A stretch of DNA of 64,000 nt, from positions 496,001-560,000 of the forward strand of contig CAWBJP010000003.1 in assembly GCA_963789165.1 (NCBI GenBank). Direction: 5' to 3'. The stretch comes from CAWBJP01 sp963789165. GTDB lineage: Bacteria; Actinomycetota; Acidimicrobiia; IMCC26256; BP-133. Below the pieces are notes generated by a model. It did no database searches and had not been told where the DNA came from. It was given only the letters and a program-made list of their open reading frames with translations. Of this stretch, positions 8,201-16,194 are shown piece after piece; positions within the stretch are counted from its first letter, which is position 1, and each line of letters begins with the position of its first letter. The position numbers and the translations under genes were made by a program.

Positions 8201-10155
8201 CCGAGGTCGGCAGTACGGACTCCCGAGCCGGGAATGGCCCCGTCGAAGTCCTGGATCTTGGCCGAGGTGACGGCCGAGTCGCCGAGGTCGGCGGTGTGCA
8301 GACCCGAGCCGGGGATGGCCCCGTCGAAGTCTTGGACGTCAGCTGAAGTCACGGTGCCGTCCTGGATCTTGACCGAGGTGACGGCGTCGTTGGCCAGCTT
8401 GGCGGCGTTCACGGCGCCGTCGGCGAGGTCGGCAGTGGCCACCGCTCCGTCGACGATCTTGGGCGAGGTCACGGAGTTGTCGGCCAGGTCGGTGGTGGCG
8501 ACGGCTCCGTCGGCCAGCTTGGCCGAGGTCACGGAGCTGTCGGCCAGGTCGGCGGTGGCGATGGTGCCGTCGGTGATCTTGGCCGAGGTGACGGCGTTGT
8601 CGGCGAGTTTGGCCGCGGTGACGGCGTTGTCGGCGAGGTCGGCGGTGGCGACGCCGCCATCGAAGAGTTCGCTGGTCCCCACGGCGCCGGTGGCGACTTC
8701 GTCGGAGCCCACTGAGTCGGTGCCGAGTTCGGCCGAGCCCACGGTGCCGTCGAGGATCTTGCCGGCGGTGACGGAGTCGTTGGCCAGGTCGGCGGTGGCT
8801 ACGGCGCCGTCAGCGATCTTGGGCGAGGTCACGGAGTTGTCGGCCAGGTCGGTGGTGGCGACCGCTCCGTCGGCCAGCTTGGCCGAGGTCACGGAGCTGT
8901 CGGCCAGGTCGGCGGTGGCGATGCTGCCGTCGGTGATCTTGGCCGAGGTCACGGCGTTGTCGGCGAGTTTGGCCGCGGTCACGGAGCTGTCGGCGAGGTC
9001 GGCGGTGGCGACGCTGCCGTTGAGGAGTTCCGAACTGCCCACGGCGCCGGTGGCGATCTCGTCGGCGCCGACCGAGTCGCTGCCCAGTTCGGCGGAGCCG
9101 ACGGTGCCGTCGACGATCTTGTTGGCGGACACCGAGTCGTCGGCCAGGTCGCCGTTGACCACGGCGCCGTCGACGATCTTGGCCGAGGTGACCGAGTCGT
9201 CGGCCAGCTCGCCGTTGCCCACGGCACCGTCGGCCAGCTTGGCCGAGGTCACCGAGGAGTCGGCCAGGTCGTTGGTGTTGACGGTGCCGTCGAGGATCTT
9301 GGCGGAGGTCACGGCGTCGGCGGCCAGGTCGGCGGTGCCGACCGCTCCGTCGGCCAGCTTGGCCGAGTCGACCGAGGAGTCAGCCAGGTCGGCAGTGGCG
9401 ACGCTGCCGTTGAGGAGTTCCGAACTGCCCACGGCGCCGGTGGCGATCTCGTCGGCGCCGACGGAGTTCGCGCCCAGTTCGGCGGAGCCGACGGTGCCGT
9501 CGGCGATCTTGCCGGCGGTCACGGAATTGTCCGCCAACTTGCGTTCGGTCACCTCCCCGTCCGCCAGGGGCGGGAAGTTGACCTGAAGTGCGGGCGAGAG
9601 CTTGTCGAACGTCACCGAACCGTTGGCCAGGTCCGCCGTTCCCACTGCGCCGGCGGCCAGCTTGGCCGAGGTGACCGAGGAGTCGGCCAGTTCAGTGGTG
9701 CCGACCGCTCCGCCGGCCAGCTTGGCGGCAGTGACCGAGTCGTCGGCCAGATCGGCGGTTTCGACCCCGCCGTCCTGGAGCTCCCGGGACCCGACAGCGG
9801 AATCCGCCATCCGGTCCGAGGTGACCGACCCGGCGGCGAGCGCAAAGGTGGAGACGGCTCCTTCGGCCACCTTCTCGGCCGTGATCACGGAGTCCTCAAG
9901 GTCGGCGGTGGCGATGGAACCGTCCTCGATGGACCGGCTGGATATGGCTGAATCGGCCATGGCAGGATCGGTCACCGCTCCGTCAGCAAGATCGGAGGAT
10001 TCAACCGCGCCCTTGGCGATCTTTCCGGACTTTACCGACTCCGAAGAGGCCATGAGACTCACCGCCAGTCCGGCGACAAGAACTACGATGACGACCCCCA
10101 GACTTACGGTCTGGAAATCGGCGAACCCGTGCTGGCGGCTGCGCTTGGTTGACAT
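5251..10155 (-). CDS. Giant repetitive stalk/adhesin-like protein, membrane-anchored (1634 aa)
   Basis: The ATG at 10155 is preferred over upstream in-frame starts: it has GAGGA 9 bases upstream and begins a cytosolic basic segment (STKRSRQHG) plus a transmembrane segment (VSLGVVIVVLVAGLAVSL). From about residue 45 to 1545 the protein is built almost entirely of 10-11 residue units of the type (L)ADGAVTSAK / ADLADSSVTSAK / GNAEMADDAI. Such regular hydrophobic/Asp/Gly spacing fits an extended beta-solenoid or trimeric fibre. The last 85 or so residues are not repetitive and contain two cysteines (SLCASN, LRVCNS), suggesting a terminal head domain. It is probably a cell-surface fibre. Its transcript appears to start with leader RNA copy B. 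No enzymatic motif was found. Very similar DNA blocks show recent internal duplication. Confidence 0.8.
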   Translation of the reverse strand: MSTKRSRQHGFADFQTVSLGVVIVVLVAGLAVSLMASSESVKSGKIAKGAVESSDLADGAVTDPAMADSAISSRSIEDGSIATADLEDSVITAEKVAEGAVSTFALAAGSVTSDRMADSAVGSRELQDGGVETADLADDSVTAAKLAGGAVGTTELADSSVTSAKLAAGAVGTADLANGSVTFDKLSPALQVNFPPLADGEVTERKLADNSVTAGKIADGTVGSAELGANSVGADEIATGAVGSSELLNGSVATADLADSSVDSAKLADGAVGTADLAADAVTSAKILDGTVNTNDLADSSVTSAKLADGAVGNGELADDSVTSAKIVDGAVVNGDLADDSVSANKIVDGTVGSAELGSDSVGADEIATGAVGSSELLNGSVATADLADSSVTAAKLADNAVTSAKITDGSIATADLADSSVTSAKLADGAVATTDLADNSVTSPKIADGAVATADLANDSVTAGKILDGTVGSAELGTDSVGSDEVATGAVGTSELFDGGVATADLADNAVTAAKLADNAVTSAKITDGTIATADLADSSVTSAKLADGAVATTDLADNSVTSPKIVDGAVATADLADGAVNAAKLANDAVTSVKIQDGTVTSADVQDFDGAIPGSGLHTADLGDSAVTSAKIQDFDGAIPGSGVRTADLGDSAVTTGKLADSGVTSVKIADGTIVAADLANDSVTNTQLADNAVGNAEMADDAVGNAEMADDAVTTNEIALDTIVAEDIAASAVTTSEILDGTIVTADLAANSVTNAQLADNAVGNAEMADDAVTTNEILDGTILAADLAADSVGNSQLADNAVGNAEMADNAIGNAEMLDDAIGNAEMADNAVTTNEIALDTIVAEDIAASAVTTSEILDGTIVTADLAANSVGNAQMLDNAVGNAEMANDAIGNAEMADNAVTTNEIALDTIVAEDIAASAVTTSEILDGTIVTADLAANSVGNAQMLDNSVGNAEMANDAIGNAEMANDAIGNAEMANDAIGNAEMADNAVGNTEMLDDAIGNAEMADNAVTTNEIALDTIVAEDIAASAVTTSEILDGTIVTADLAANSVGNAQMLDNSVGNAEMANDAIGNAEMADNAVGTTEIADGTVGLVDMGADSVDSSKIVLDTIVAEDIAAGAVATSEILDGTIATIDMADNAVTAPKIADGAVGTSEIADNAVTAPKIADGAVGNGEIADLAVTTSKLADSAVTSLKIADGTVTSADIAADTITAADIAPDAIENSELAPDSVNSAEIINDAVNAGEIAPDAVNASEINADAVNASEINADAVGSSEIAVDAVGASEIAAGAVGTSELADNSVSSTDILDDTVSSGDILLDTILAIDIANNAVGTAELADNTVSSTDILDDTVSSGDILLDTILQQDIADNAVGSAEILTDTIVAADIANNAVGTAEILDDTVSSTDILLDTILAADIATGAVGTAELADDTVSSTDILLDTILDVDIATGAVGTAELADDTVSSTDILLDTILDVDIATGAVGTAEILDFTGIGTGIQEIDLADQAVATAKLADSSVTSAKIQDFTVAGTGIQTADLADAAVTVAKMSPASGSTTWDPASLVSLCASNTVPLAGVVAGDIIVLGPPANLPLSLNPSAISPVDGQIELRVCNSTATASDAPLGTWKYAVLR
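6860..8100 (-). repeat. Nested tandem repeats inside the giant repeat gene
   Basis: There are two levels. A 30-bp unit encoding GNAEMANDAI is repeated four times almost perfectly around 7175-7294. A larger block starting GTTGGCGGCCAGGTCGG recurs at about 6984, 7324, 7534 and 7894, spaced 210-360 bp apart and nearly identical over more than 120 bp. The low divergence implies recent expansion or gene conversion. It will also make assembly of this stretch unreliable. Confidence 0.85.
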
Positions 10156-10225
10156 CTGCACTATTCCTCGACTCTCGAATGGCATGTGGTGCGAAGGGCG
10201 GTGCGGGCATTGTGTGGACAGGTGG

Positions 10226-10255
10226 TCACGTCCGGTGGAGACACGGAGGGACCAT
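10226..10255 (-). other. Possible 9-codon leader ORF downstream of leader RNA copy B
   Basis: ATG at 10255 opens a 9-codon frame (MVPPCLHRT) ending at 10226, 71 bases before the real start of the giant gene. CCAGGGA lies 8-9 bases upstream, in the position where copies A, D, E and F place the ribosome-binding site. It may be a translated leader peptide or chance. Confidence 0.3.
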
Positions 10256-10261
10256 GGGATT

Positions 10262-10320
10262 CGTCCCTGGTGGAACCAAGCGTGGGCTGGTTGCGCTGCC
10301 AGGGTCTGGAGCACCGCATT
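10262..10320 (-). ncRNA. Leader RNA element, copy B
   Basis: On the minus strand the element reads GGTGCTCCAGACCCTGG, then an interval that can fold on itself (AACCAGCCCACGCTTGGTT), then CCAGGGA. The CCCTGG/CCAGGG pairing is preserved. It lacks the two upstream hairpins of copies D, E and F. Upstream are TAATGT (a -10-like box) and, as in copy D, GTTGACA about 7 bases before it. It lies about 110 bases ahead of the giant repeat gene. Confidence 0.5.
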
Positions 10321-10345
10321 TGCCACATTACGCCCCTTGTCAACG

Positions 10346-10985
10346 GCCGACTTGCCGTGGCTTGGGACGAAGAGAGGGAAGTTTTGCGGTCGCGTCTAGA
10401 AGACGCTTTGGACAGTTCTGCGGAACGCCTTCTCGACCGTGAAATTGTGAGTTAGCCGAGAAGGCTTTCGGGACTGTGTACCAACGAGTTCCAGTGCATG
10501 TGGTTGTTCACTTGAGCGCGGGCTCGCCTTCACACAGGGAGCAGGTGCCTTCGTACGGATCGGCTGTGGACATGTATGAATTGTCGGCCTACCGGAGCCC
10601 TGGCCACAGAAGCGGACGCGACCCTTCAGGTAGCGCGTATGCACTGATTCCGCTCGCCGACCTTCCTGCTCATGCCGGCGGCAGACGGCTTGGCATTCAG
10701 CGAAGCTGTCGGGAGGTTGTTCCGGCCCCCGGTGACGTGTCGCCCTGACCGTGAGCGGGAGAAGAGCGCCCCACGATCGCTTACCTGGGGTTCAAGCGCG
10801 CCCTCCCCCATCCGGACCGGGGCAACCCGCCTAGTCCGAAGTAACTAGCTCTTCGACGGCGGCGATGGTGGCACCGGAGCGCGGAGAATCCCGGGCTGAT
10901 GGCTACGGCTTCGATCCGCCGGGCGCCAGCTCGTCCTCCTCATCCGTGGCACACCACTCACGTTTGAATCAAGGAGGAAGCTTTC
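10346..10985. other. Intergenic region without recognisable gene
   Basis: About 640 bp separate the promoter side of leader copy B from the secreted-protein gene at 10986. Short open frames exist on both strands, but none has a ribosome-binding site plus protein-like composition. Only the last bases matter clearly: AAGGAGG about 8 bases before the ATG at 10986. Confidence 0.5.
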
Positions 10986-12347
10986 ATGGGAACACGAATT
11001 CGATCCTTACCATACCCGCGGCTCCGCCGTCTCCTCGGTCTTCCCGTCGCCTTTGCGCTGGTCGCCGGGTTGGCCACGCTGGCGATGCCTACCGCGGGTG
11101 CCGTGCTCGACACGGGCTTCGAGCTCGACGGCAACATTGCCCACGTCGGAGCTCCGGCCACCACCGTCGACTGGGAAGACTTCTTCGCCGGTCCAAACGG
11201 CGCGCGGATAACGCCGCTCCCGGACCATTTCGTCGATTCGGCGTTTGAGGACGACTACGGCCCCGACACCACGACGTTCACCAGCGGCAGCAAGGACACG
11301 CTCGACACGTCGGGTTGGTCGTGCGCCAAATCCAACAACCTGGGTGGCAAGGTCGACATTGTCAACGCTTACAGCACGATCTATTCGAGCGGCAGCGACC
11401 TGATCCTGCACTTCGGCATCGAACGGGCCGCCACCGAGGGCAGCGGCACCATGGGTTTCTGGTTCTTGAAGGACCCCTCGATCGGCTGCGCTCAAACCGG
11501 CAGCGGCAAGGCGCCCTCCTTCTCGGGCCACCACTCCGACGGCGACATCTTCGTCACGGCCGAGTTCAGCAGCAGCGGCGCTCAAGTGCAGGCCTACATG
11601 TGGGTCGGCGGCGCCAATGGTCACCTGAACACCACCGCGTTCGTCACCGGAGCTGAGTGCGTCCCCGGCGGAACGGGCAGCGCCTGCGGCATCGTCAACC
11701 CCGAGGCGCTCACACCGCCTTGGACCGCGCCGGACAAGAACGGTGGCGCCCTCGACGCCAATGCCTTCTACGAGGGCGCCGTCACGGTGCCGGCGGGCGA
11801 TGGTTGCTTCGCCAACTTCGTGGCCAACACCCGCAGCTCGACGTCGCCCACGGCCACCATCTTCGACTACGCCCGGGGGCAGTTCCCGACCTGTCGGCCC
11901 AGCACCAGCATGACCGCCAGCGTCGACGCCAAGGTCACCTTCTACGAGACCAACGACGGCAACGTCGCCCTCGACAAGCCGGGTGACGGGGCCTTTGTGC
12001 GCCTGTCGGGCACTGCCCAGTGCACCTCCTCGTTGGTCCAGGTGTTCAAGGCCGCCCCCGGCGACACCACCAAGAACATCGGCGACACGAACAACAACAC
12101 CAAGCTCGACCCGGCCGAGACCTGGCGCTGGGAGTGCACGGTGCTTCTGGGGTCGGGGACCACGCCCGTAGCGTCGGGCTCCTCGATCAGTAGAGCCACC
12201 GGCCACGGCATCGACCCGACGGACGCCGACGTCACGATCTGCGGCCTCACGGCGGACCCCCCCGCCACGTTGCCCGGCACCACAACCCCGGCGTCGCCGA
12301 GGTGCGACCCGGAAGAGCAGCGGACGGTGACGATCACGGTTGGGTAA
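10986..12347 (+). CDS. Secreted protein of unknown function
   Basis: The ATG has an excellent ribosome-binding site (AAGGAGG). The product (453 aa) has a classic signal peptide (basic start RIRSLPYPRLRR, then LLGLPVAFALVAGLATLAMPTAGA, cleaved near residue 38). The mature part is rich in Thr, Ser, Gly and paired cysteines, with no transmembrane or sorting signal. A C-terminal region (about 300-450) with DGNVALDKPGDGAFVRLSGTAQC and a DTNNNTKLDPAETW element looks like a beta-sandwich of the DUF11 type, including a calcium-loop-like DTNNNTKLD. No catalytic motif was recognised. It is monocistronic and is followed by a strong hairpin at 12384. Confidence 0.7.
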   Translation: MGTRIRSLPYPRLRRLLGLPVAFALVAGLATLAMPTAGAVLDTGFELDGNIAHVGAPATTVDWEDFFAGPNGARITPLPDHFVDSAFEDDYGPDTTTFTSGSKDTLDTSGWSCAKSNNLGGKVDIVNAYSTIYSSGSDLILHFGIERAATEGSGTMGFWFLKDPSIGCAQTGSGKAPSFSGHHSDGDIFVTAEFSSSGAQVQAYMWVGGANGHLNTTAFVTGAECVPGGTGSACGIVNPEALTPPWTAPDKNGGALDANAFYEGAVTVPAGDGCFANFVANTRSSTSPTATIFDYARGQFPTCRPSTSMTASVDAKVTFYETNDGNVALDKPGDGAFVRLSGTAQCTSSLVQVFKAAPGDTTKNIGDTNNNTKLDPAETWRWECTVLLGSGTTPVASGSSISRATGHGIDPTDADVTICGLTADPPATLPGTTTPASPRCDPEEQRTVTITVG

Positions 12348-12383
12348 ACCGGCTGCGCCTTGGTAGGCGAACCCACCAGGAGA

Positions 12384-12411
12384 GGGCGCCGGCCGAACAG
12401 GCCGGCGCCCC
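12384..12411 (+). terminator. Hairpin after the 10986-12347 gene
   Basis: GGGCGCCGGCC (12384-12394) pairs with GGCCGGCGCCC around GAACA. It lies 37 bases after the stop codon, between convergent genes, and could serve both directions. There is no long U-run. Confidence 0.65.
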
Positions 12412-12496
12412 TCGTCGCGCCTGGATGCCCAGCGCCTCCGCGGTGCCGTATTCGGTCAAGCGCCGCCTCTTCAAGAGACTGTGGACTCTGGTCGCC

Positions 12497-13702
12497 TTAG
12501 GCGGCGGCACCCATGATCCGCCCGATGTTCTGGGGATCGAAGAACTCGGCCGGCGACACCGTCCCGGCGGTGATGCTGGCGAAGTCGTCCATGGCGTCGC
12601 GGTTGCCGTGCACCGCACCCAGCAACTGCTGCATCTCCATGGGTGGTGCCTGAAGGGTGGCCAGCTGGGTGGTGAACTCGTAGATGGGCAGTACGGCGGC
12701 GTCCCTCGTCGAGTGGTAGTCGGCCATGGCGTCGTTGAACGGGCGCCCGCCGTTGAACGTCTCGTCGAGGGCGGTGGAGCACAACTCGGCGTCGCGGAAG
12801 GCGTCGCTCATTCCCTGGGCGGTGATCGGGTCCTTGTTGTACCCGGCGTCACCGACCAGGGCCCAGCCGGTCCCGTACGGCTTGCGGAAGAAGTTTGGAA
12901 CCGCCCCGCCGGAGAAGCGTTCCTCCCGGGTGGCGCGGCGTACGCGGTCGGCGATCTCGGGGACGAGCTCCAGGGTCTTGAGGTAGTTCCCCTCCACGTC
13001 GGACTTGTACGCCGCCGACTCGGTGTAGGGCCAGCCGACGACCAGCAGCGTCAGCCCGTCGTTGGTCGGCAGGGCGCCCCAGCCCCGGTCGGGACGGATC
13101 ACGATCTCGAAGCCGCTGACGGGCAGACCGCTCCAGTAGGTGTAGTAGCTCCACTGGAGCATCGGCTTGTCGTTGTACTGCTCCGCCTCGACGACTCTGG
13201 CCACGTGCGAGTTCCGGCCGTCGGCGCCGATCACGACGCGGGCCCGCTCGACCACGGTCTTCTTGTCGATGCCGTGCCCGCGGATGCCCACCACGGTGCC
13301 GTTTTCGATGACGAGGTCCTGCATGGTGAAGCGCTCGCGCACCTCGGCGCCGGCCTGGGCGGCGGCGTCCACCAGGATCTTGTCGAGCAGGGTCCGTCTC
13401 GGCGCGTAGGCCGTGGCGATCCCGTCGGAAGGCCGGGGGTTCCCGGCGATCGTGAACGGCCCGAAGTCGAACGAGTAGGTCTCGACGGGTGGGCAACCGG
13501 TGGCCACCACCTGGTCGAGCAGCCCCCAGCGGCTCAGGGCCGCGATCCCCGGCGCATGGATCATGTGCGTCGAAAGCGTGTCGCTCGGGAAGGACGCCCG
13601 GTCGACCATCAGGACGCGGTAGCCCTTGCGGGCCAGCAACATCGCGGTGGGCGAGCCGGCGCAGCGGGCCCCTACGACGATGGCGTCATATTCGGTGACC
13701 AC
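12497..13702 (-). CDS. FAD-dependent monooxygenase / geranylgeranyl-reductase-like oxidoreductase
   Basis: The GTG at 13702 follows GGAGG with 8 bases of spacing. The product (401 aa) starts with the FAD Rossmann motif (IVVGARCAGSPTAMLLARKG, residues about 8-27, an atypical GxRCAG form), followed by the ribityl-contact motif (VVIGADGRNSHVARVV, about 155-170) and the second flavin motif (ALVGDAGYNKDPITAQGMSDAF, about 270-290). This is the PHBH/geranylgeranyl reductase superfamily, so it is expected to hydroxylate or reduce a small organic substrate with NAD(P)H. The substrate is unknown. A 70-bp copy of its 3' part lies at 2315. Leader copy D and a small ORF with a hairpin terminator lie upstream, so whether copy D reaches this gene depends on read-through. 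Confidence 0.85.
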   Translation of the reverse strand: MVTEYDAIVVGARCAGSPTAMLLARKGYRVLMVDRASFPSDTLSTHMIHAPGIAALSRWGLLDQVVATGCPPVETYSFDFGPFTIAGNPRPSDGIATAYAPRRTLLDKILVDAAAQAGAEVRERFTMQDLVIENGTVVGIRGHGIDKKTVVERARVVIGADGRNSHVARVVEAEQYNDKPMLQWSYYTYWSGLPVSGFEIVIRPDRGWGALPTNDGLTLLVVGWPYTESAAYKSDVEGNYLKTLELVPEIADRVRRATREERFSGGAVPNFFRKPYGTGWALVGDAGYNKDPITAQGMSDAFRDAELCSTALDETFNGGRPFNDAMADYHSTRDAAVLPIYEFTTQLATLQAPPMEMQQLLGAVHGNRDAMDDFASITAGTVSPAEFFDPQNIGRIMGAAA

Positions 13703-13752
13703 GGTGTCGTCCTCCAAGAAGCAGTGAGTGAGCGGACCGGTTCTCAATTGGT

Positions 13753-13786
13753 GGACCCGTCTCCCGGGGAGGTGGGAGACGGGCCC
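13753..13786 (-). terminator. Strong hairpin between the small ORF and the monooxygenase gene
   Basis: CCCGTCTCCC (13756-13765) pairs perfectly with GGGAGACGGG (13774-13783), with a CG-rich 8-base loop. On the minus strand it sits after the small ORF and before the monooxygenase start, so it may be a terminator or attenuator. Confidence 0.6.
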
Positions 13787-13802
13787 GACCGCCTTTGGAG
13801 CG

Positions 13803-13895
13803 CTACGGCCTACAGCGGCACGTGGCCATGGCCCAGCTGCTCAAGCCCCTGGCTGATGAACGCCACCAGCATCGAGAGGCGGGGATCAAGATCAT
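13803..13895 (-). CDS. Small ORF (30 aa) directly under leader RNA copy D
   Basis: The ATG at 13895 has the ribosome-binding site CCAGGAG of leader D, 7-8 bases upstream. The frame encodes a 30-residue, Trp/Arg/Cys-containing peptide (MILIPASRCWWRSSARGL...). The -1 frame over the same stretch reads LSMLVAFISQGLEQLGHGHVPL and looks more protein-like, so a small indel could have changed the product. A hairpin terminator follows at once. Its placement under a shared leader and terminator argues for an expressed unit; the composition argues caution. Confidence 0.35.
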   Translation of the reverse strand: MILIPASRCWWRSSARGLSSWAMATCRCRP

Positions 13896-13900
13896 GAAAT

Positions 13901-14006
13901 GCACTCCTGGCACACGAAGCGTCGATTCGACGCGCTGCCAGGGTCCGGAGCATCGCTCCCGGGGCCAGCCGAAGGCGGCCCGGCACGTTCGGGATCTCGT
14001 CGTGCC
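13901..14006 (-). ncRNA. Leader RNA element, copy D (long form)
   Basis: In minus-strand order there are four helices. P1 is GGCACG...CGTGCC. P2 is GGGCC-GCC-TTC-GGC-T-GGCCC. P3 is GGAGC-GAT-GCTCC. P4 is CCTGG...CCAGG, enclosing an inner hairpin GCGTCG-AAT-CGACGC. CCAGGAG is also the ribosome-binding site of the small ORF. A -10-like TAGCGT (14014-14019) lies 7 bases before P1, so the RNA should start at or near P1. GTTGACA is found 7 bases further upstream. Copies E and F keep P2 and P3 and the P4 inner helix with different sequences; P1 is less well kept there. Confidence 0.65.
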
Positions 14007-14076
14007 AATTCCCACGCTACGCCCGGTGTCAACCGCGGTCGTCACCGGCATGGGGCGGCAGCGCGGCGCTGACGCC

Positions 14077-16194
14077 TTATCCGACGGCAGCCGTCGCCCG
14101 GATGAGCTCGGCCACGCTCCACGCCTGGGCGATGCAACCCCGGGGTGTGAACGGCGCTTCGGCGTCGAAGATCTCGCTCACCGACCCGATCCCGGCCTGG
14201 CCGAGGTGCTCGTGCAGTCCGCGCAACATGGACCGGGCTTCGTCGCAGCGCTCGGGAAAGGTCTTGAGCCAGGCGTCGACGAAGGGCCCGAGGAGCCACG
14301 GCCAAACCGTGCCCTGGTGGTAGGCCGCGTCGCGGGCCCGCAGATCGCCGTCGTAGTTGGCCTTGTAGTCGGGATGACCCGGGTCGAGGGTGCGGAGCCC
14401 GACGGGGGTGAGGAGATGGCGGTGCACGGTCTCCACGACCGGGGCCCATCGGTCGGGCCGGAGCACGGCGTGCGGGAGCGAGACCGCCAGCAGTTGGTTG
14501 GGCCGCAGGCTGGGGTCGTCGCCGCCGCCCTCGCGGTCCACCACGTCGAAGAGATAGGACCCGGGCTCGTACCAGAAGCGCCGGTTGAACGACTCCCGCA
14601 CCCTTTCCCGCAGACCGGCGAGGTCGATGTCGACGGCGAATTCCTCTCTCACCGTCCATTGGTACAGGAGGCACAGCGCCTGGTACCAGAGAGCGTTGAT
14701 CTCGACCGGTTTTCCCCGTCGGGGGGTGACGACCCAGTCGTCCGCCTTGGCGTCCATCCAGGTGAGCTGGAGATTGGGCGCTCCGGCCCGCAGGAGGCCG
14801 TCAGCCGGATCGACGCCGATCCCGAACCGGGTCCCGGCCAGGTGGTGCTTCACGATCTCGGTCAACACCGGGAGCACGAGCCGTAGCGTCTCGCGGTCGC
14901 CGGTGTGGTGCTCGTAGCGGGCGACGGCGTGGAAGAACCACAGGCTCGCGTCGGCGGTGTGATATTGGCCCTCGGTATCGCCGTCGGGGAAGAGGTTGGG
15001 GATCAGCCCGTCGCGCATGTGGTGGGCGAACATGCGCAGGATGGAGCCGGCCTCGCGATGCCGTCCGGTGAGCAGGCACAGCCCCTCGAGGGCGATCATC
15101 GTGTCCCGGCCCCAGTCGGTGAACCAGTGGTACCCGGCGATGAGGGTGCGGACCTCGTCGCCCGGGGCCGCCGTCCGGTCGACGGGCTCGACGATGAACT
15201 GGTCGGCGGCCAGGACGAGTTCGGGCATGTCGTCGCGCAGCCGCGCCGGTGCATTCTCCAGCAGCCATGACCGCCGCGCCCGTTCCGCGGTCTCGACCTC
15301 CCCCGGCGGGTGAGCATCGATCGTCTCCCACGGATCGGTCGACGCCACCAGGGTCGCTTCCTCCCCGGGCTGCAGCCGGATCTGGAAGTACCCGGGGCTC
15401 CACAGGTCGCCTCGGGCGTCGTAGCCCCGGCTCTGCTCGACTCGGTGGACGACGAGGGAAATCGTCTTGGGGCGGTGCGTGAAGGCCGTGTCGCGGGCGT
15501 GCAGGCGCAACCGGAGCGGCGGGAAGGCCGAGTCGCCGACGATGTCGTAGCGGTCATCGGTGGCCCAGAGCGAGTACCGGGCCAGCTCGGCGTTGACGGC
15601 CGACTCGTAGCCCCGGAAATGCATCGACGGCCGGAGCTGGAGGGCGATCTGGGCGTCGGCGGTGACGAGTCGGTAGGTGACGTGGACGATGTTCTGGCGG
15701 TGGACGAGCACGACCCGCTTCTCGAGCACGGTCCCGTCGATGTCGTAGCGCCACACGGGGAGACCGTCGGCGAGGCGGAACTCCGTGAGGTAGGCATCCC
15801 CGTGGAGCTCCAGCCGGCGGTCCTCGGTCTCCTCGGCCCGCAATTCGACCCGACGGCCGTCAGGGAGGCGGATCTGCTCGGAGAGGTGCGTGAGCATGAC
15901 CGCCCGCCCCCGCGGGTGGGCCAGGGCGGCCACCAACCAGCCGTGGTAGCGCCGGGTCACGAGCCCCGAGACGGTCCCCGAGGCGTAACCGCCGATCCCG
16001 TTGGTCACCAGCCATTCCCGCTCGAGATGCAGGGCCGGGTCGGCGTCCGCCGGCGGCGTGACCGTCCGGACGACCGCGGCGCGGGTCAGGGCGATCCGAG
16101 GAACAGCGCGGAATGGGCCGCCAGCGTCCAGGCCGTTCGGACGTCCGATTCCGGCGTCCCGCTCCCGCCGTAGCGGGGATCCTCGCTCGACCAC
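14077..16194 (-). CDS. Amylo-alpha-1,6-glucosidase (glycogen debranching-type glycoside hydrolase)
   Basis: The protein (up to 705 aa) begins its conserved part with LEREWLVTNGIGGYASGTVSGLVTRRYHGWLVA, the signature of the GDE_N domain. It continues with an (alpha/alpha)6-barrel catalytic half showing GYHWFTDWGRDTMIALEGL (about residue 355) and YDGDLRARDAAYHQGTVWPWLLGPF near the C-terminus. The family cleaves alpha-1,6 branch points in glycogen or maltodextrin. The start is uncertain: the GTG at 16194 overlaps treZ by about 110 bp, and the conserved region begins about 55 residues later. The overlap with treZ implies one operon for glycogen/maltodextrin to trehalose flux in the cytoplasm. TreY is not in the window. 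Confidence 0.9.
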   Translation of the reverse strand: MVERGSPLRRERDAGIGRPNGLDAGGPFRAVPRIALTRAAVVRTVTPPADADPALHLEREWLVTNGIGGYASGTVSGLVTRRYHGWLVAALAHPRGRAVMLTHLSEQIRLPDGRRVELRAEETEDRRLELHGDAYLTEFRLADGLPVWRYDIDGTVLEKRVVLVHRQNIVHVTYRLVTADAQIALQLRPSMHFRGYESAVNAELARYSLWATDDRYDIVGDSAFPPLRLRLHARDTAFTHRPKTISLVVHRVEQSRGYDARGDLWSPGYFQIRLQPGEEATLVASTDPWETIDAHPPGEVETAERARRSWLLENAPARLRDDMPELVLAADQFIVEPVDRTAAPGDEVRTLIAGYHWFTDWGRDTMIALEGLCLLTGRHREAGSILRMFAHHMRDGLIPNLFPDGDTEGQYHTADASLWFFHAVARYEHHTGDRETLRLVLPVLTEIVKHHLAGTRFGIGVDPADGLLRAGAPNLQLTWMDAKADDWVVTPRRGKPVEINALWYQALCLLYQWTVREEFAVDIDLAGLRERVRESFNRRFWYEPGSYLFDVVDREGGGDDPSLRPNQLLAVSLPHAVLRPDRWAPVVETVHRHLLTPVGLRTLDPGHPDYKANYDGDLRARDAAYHQGTVWPWLLGPFVDAWLKTFPERCDEARSMLRGLHEHLGQAGIGSVSEIFDAEAPFTPRGCIAQAWSVAELIRATAAVG

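Noticed and set aside
5545..9586. Long open frames on the plus strand opposite the giant repeat gene
   Set aside because: They are a by-product of the biased repeat codons; they lack ribosome-binding sites and signal or domain features, while the minus strand has a start, membrane anchor and terminator.
10338..10345. TTGACA upstream of leader copies B and D as an ordinary -35 box
   Set aside because: It is only about 7 bases from the TAnnnT box, too close for a normal -35/-10 pair, and copies A, E and F lack it; it may belong to another sigma class but cannot be assigned.
10396..10644. 82-codon minus-strand frame in the 10.4-10.6 kb gap
   Set aside because: No ribosome-binding site, no domain pattern and poor amino-acid composition.
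13901..14006. Known cyclic di-GMP, SAM-IV or cobalamin riboswitch
   Set aside because: The conserved cores of these classes as I know them are absent; only the general logic of ribosome-binding-site pairing is shared.
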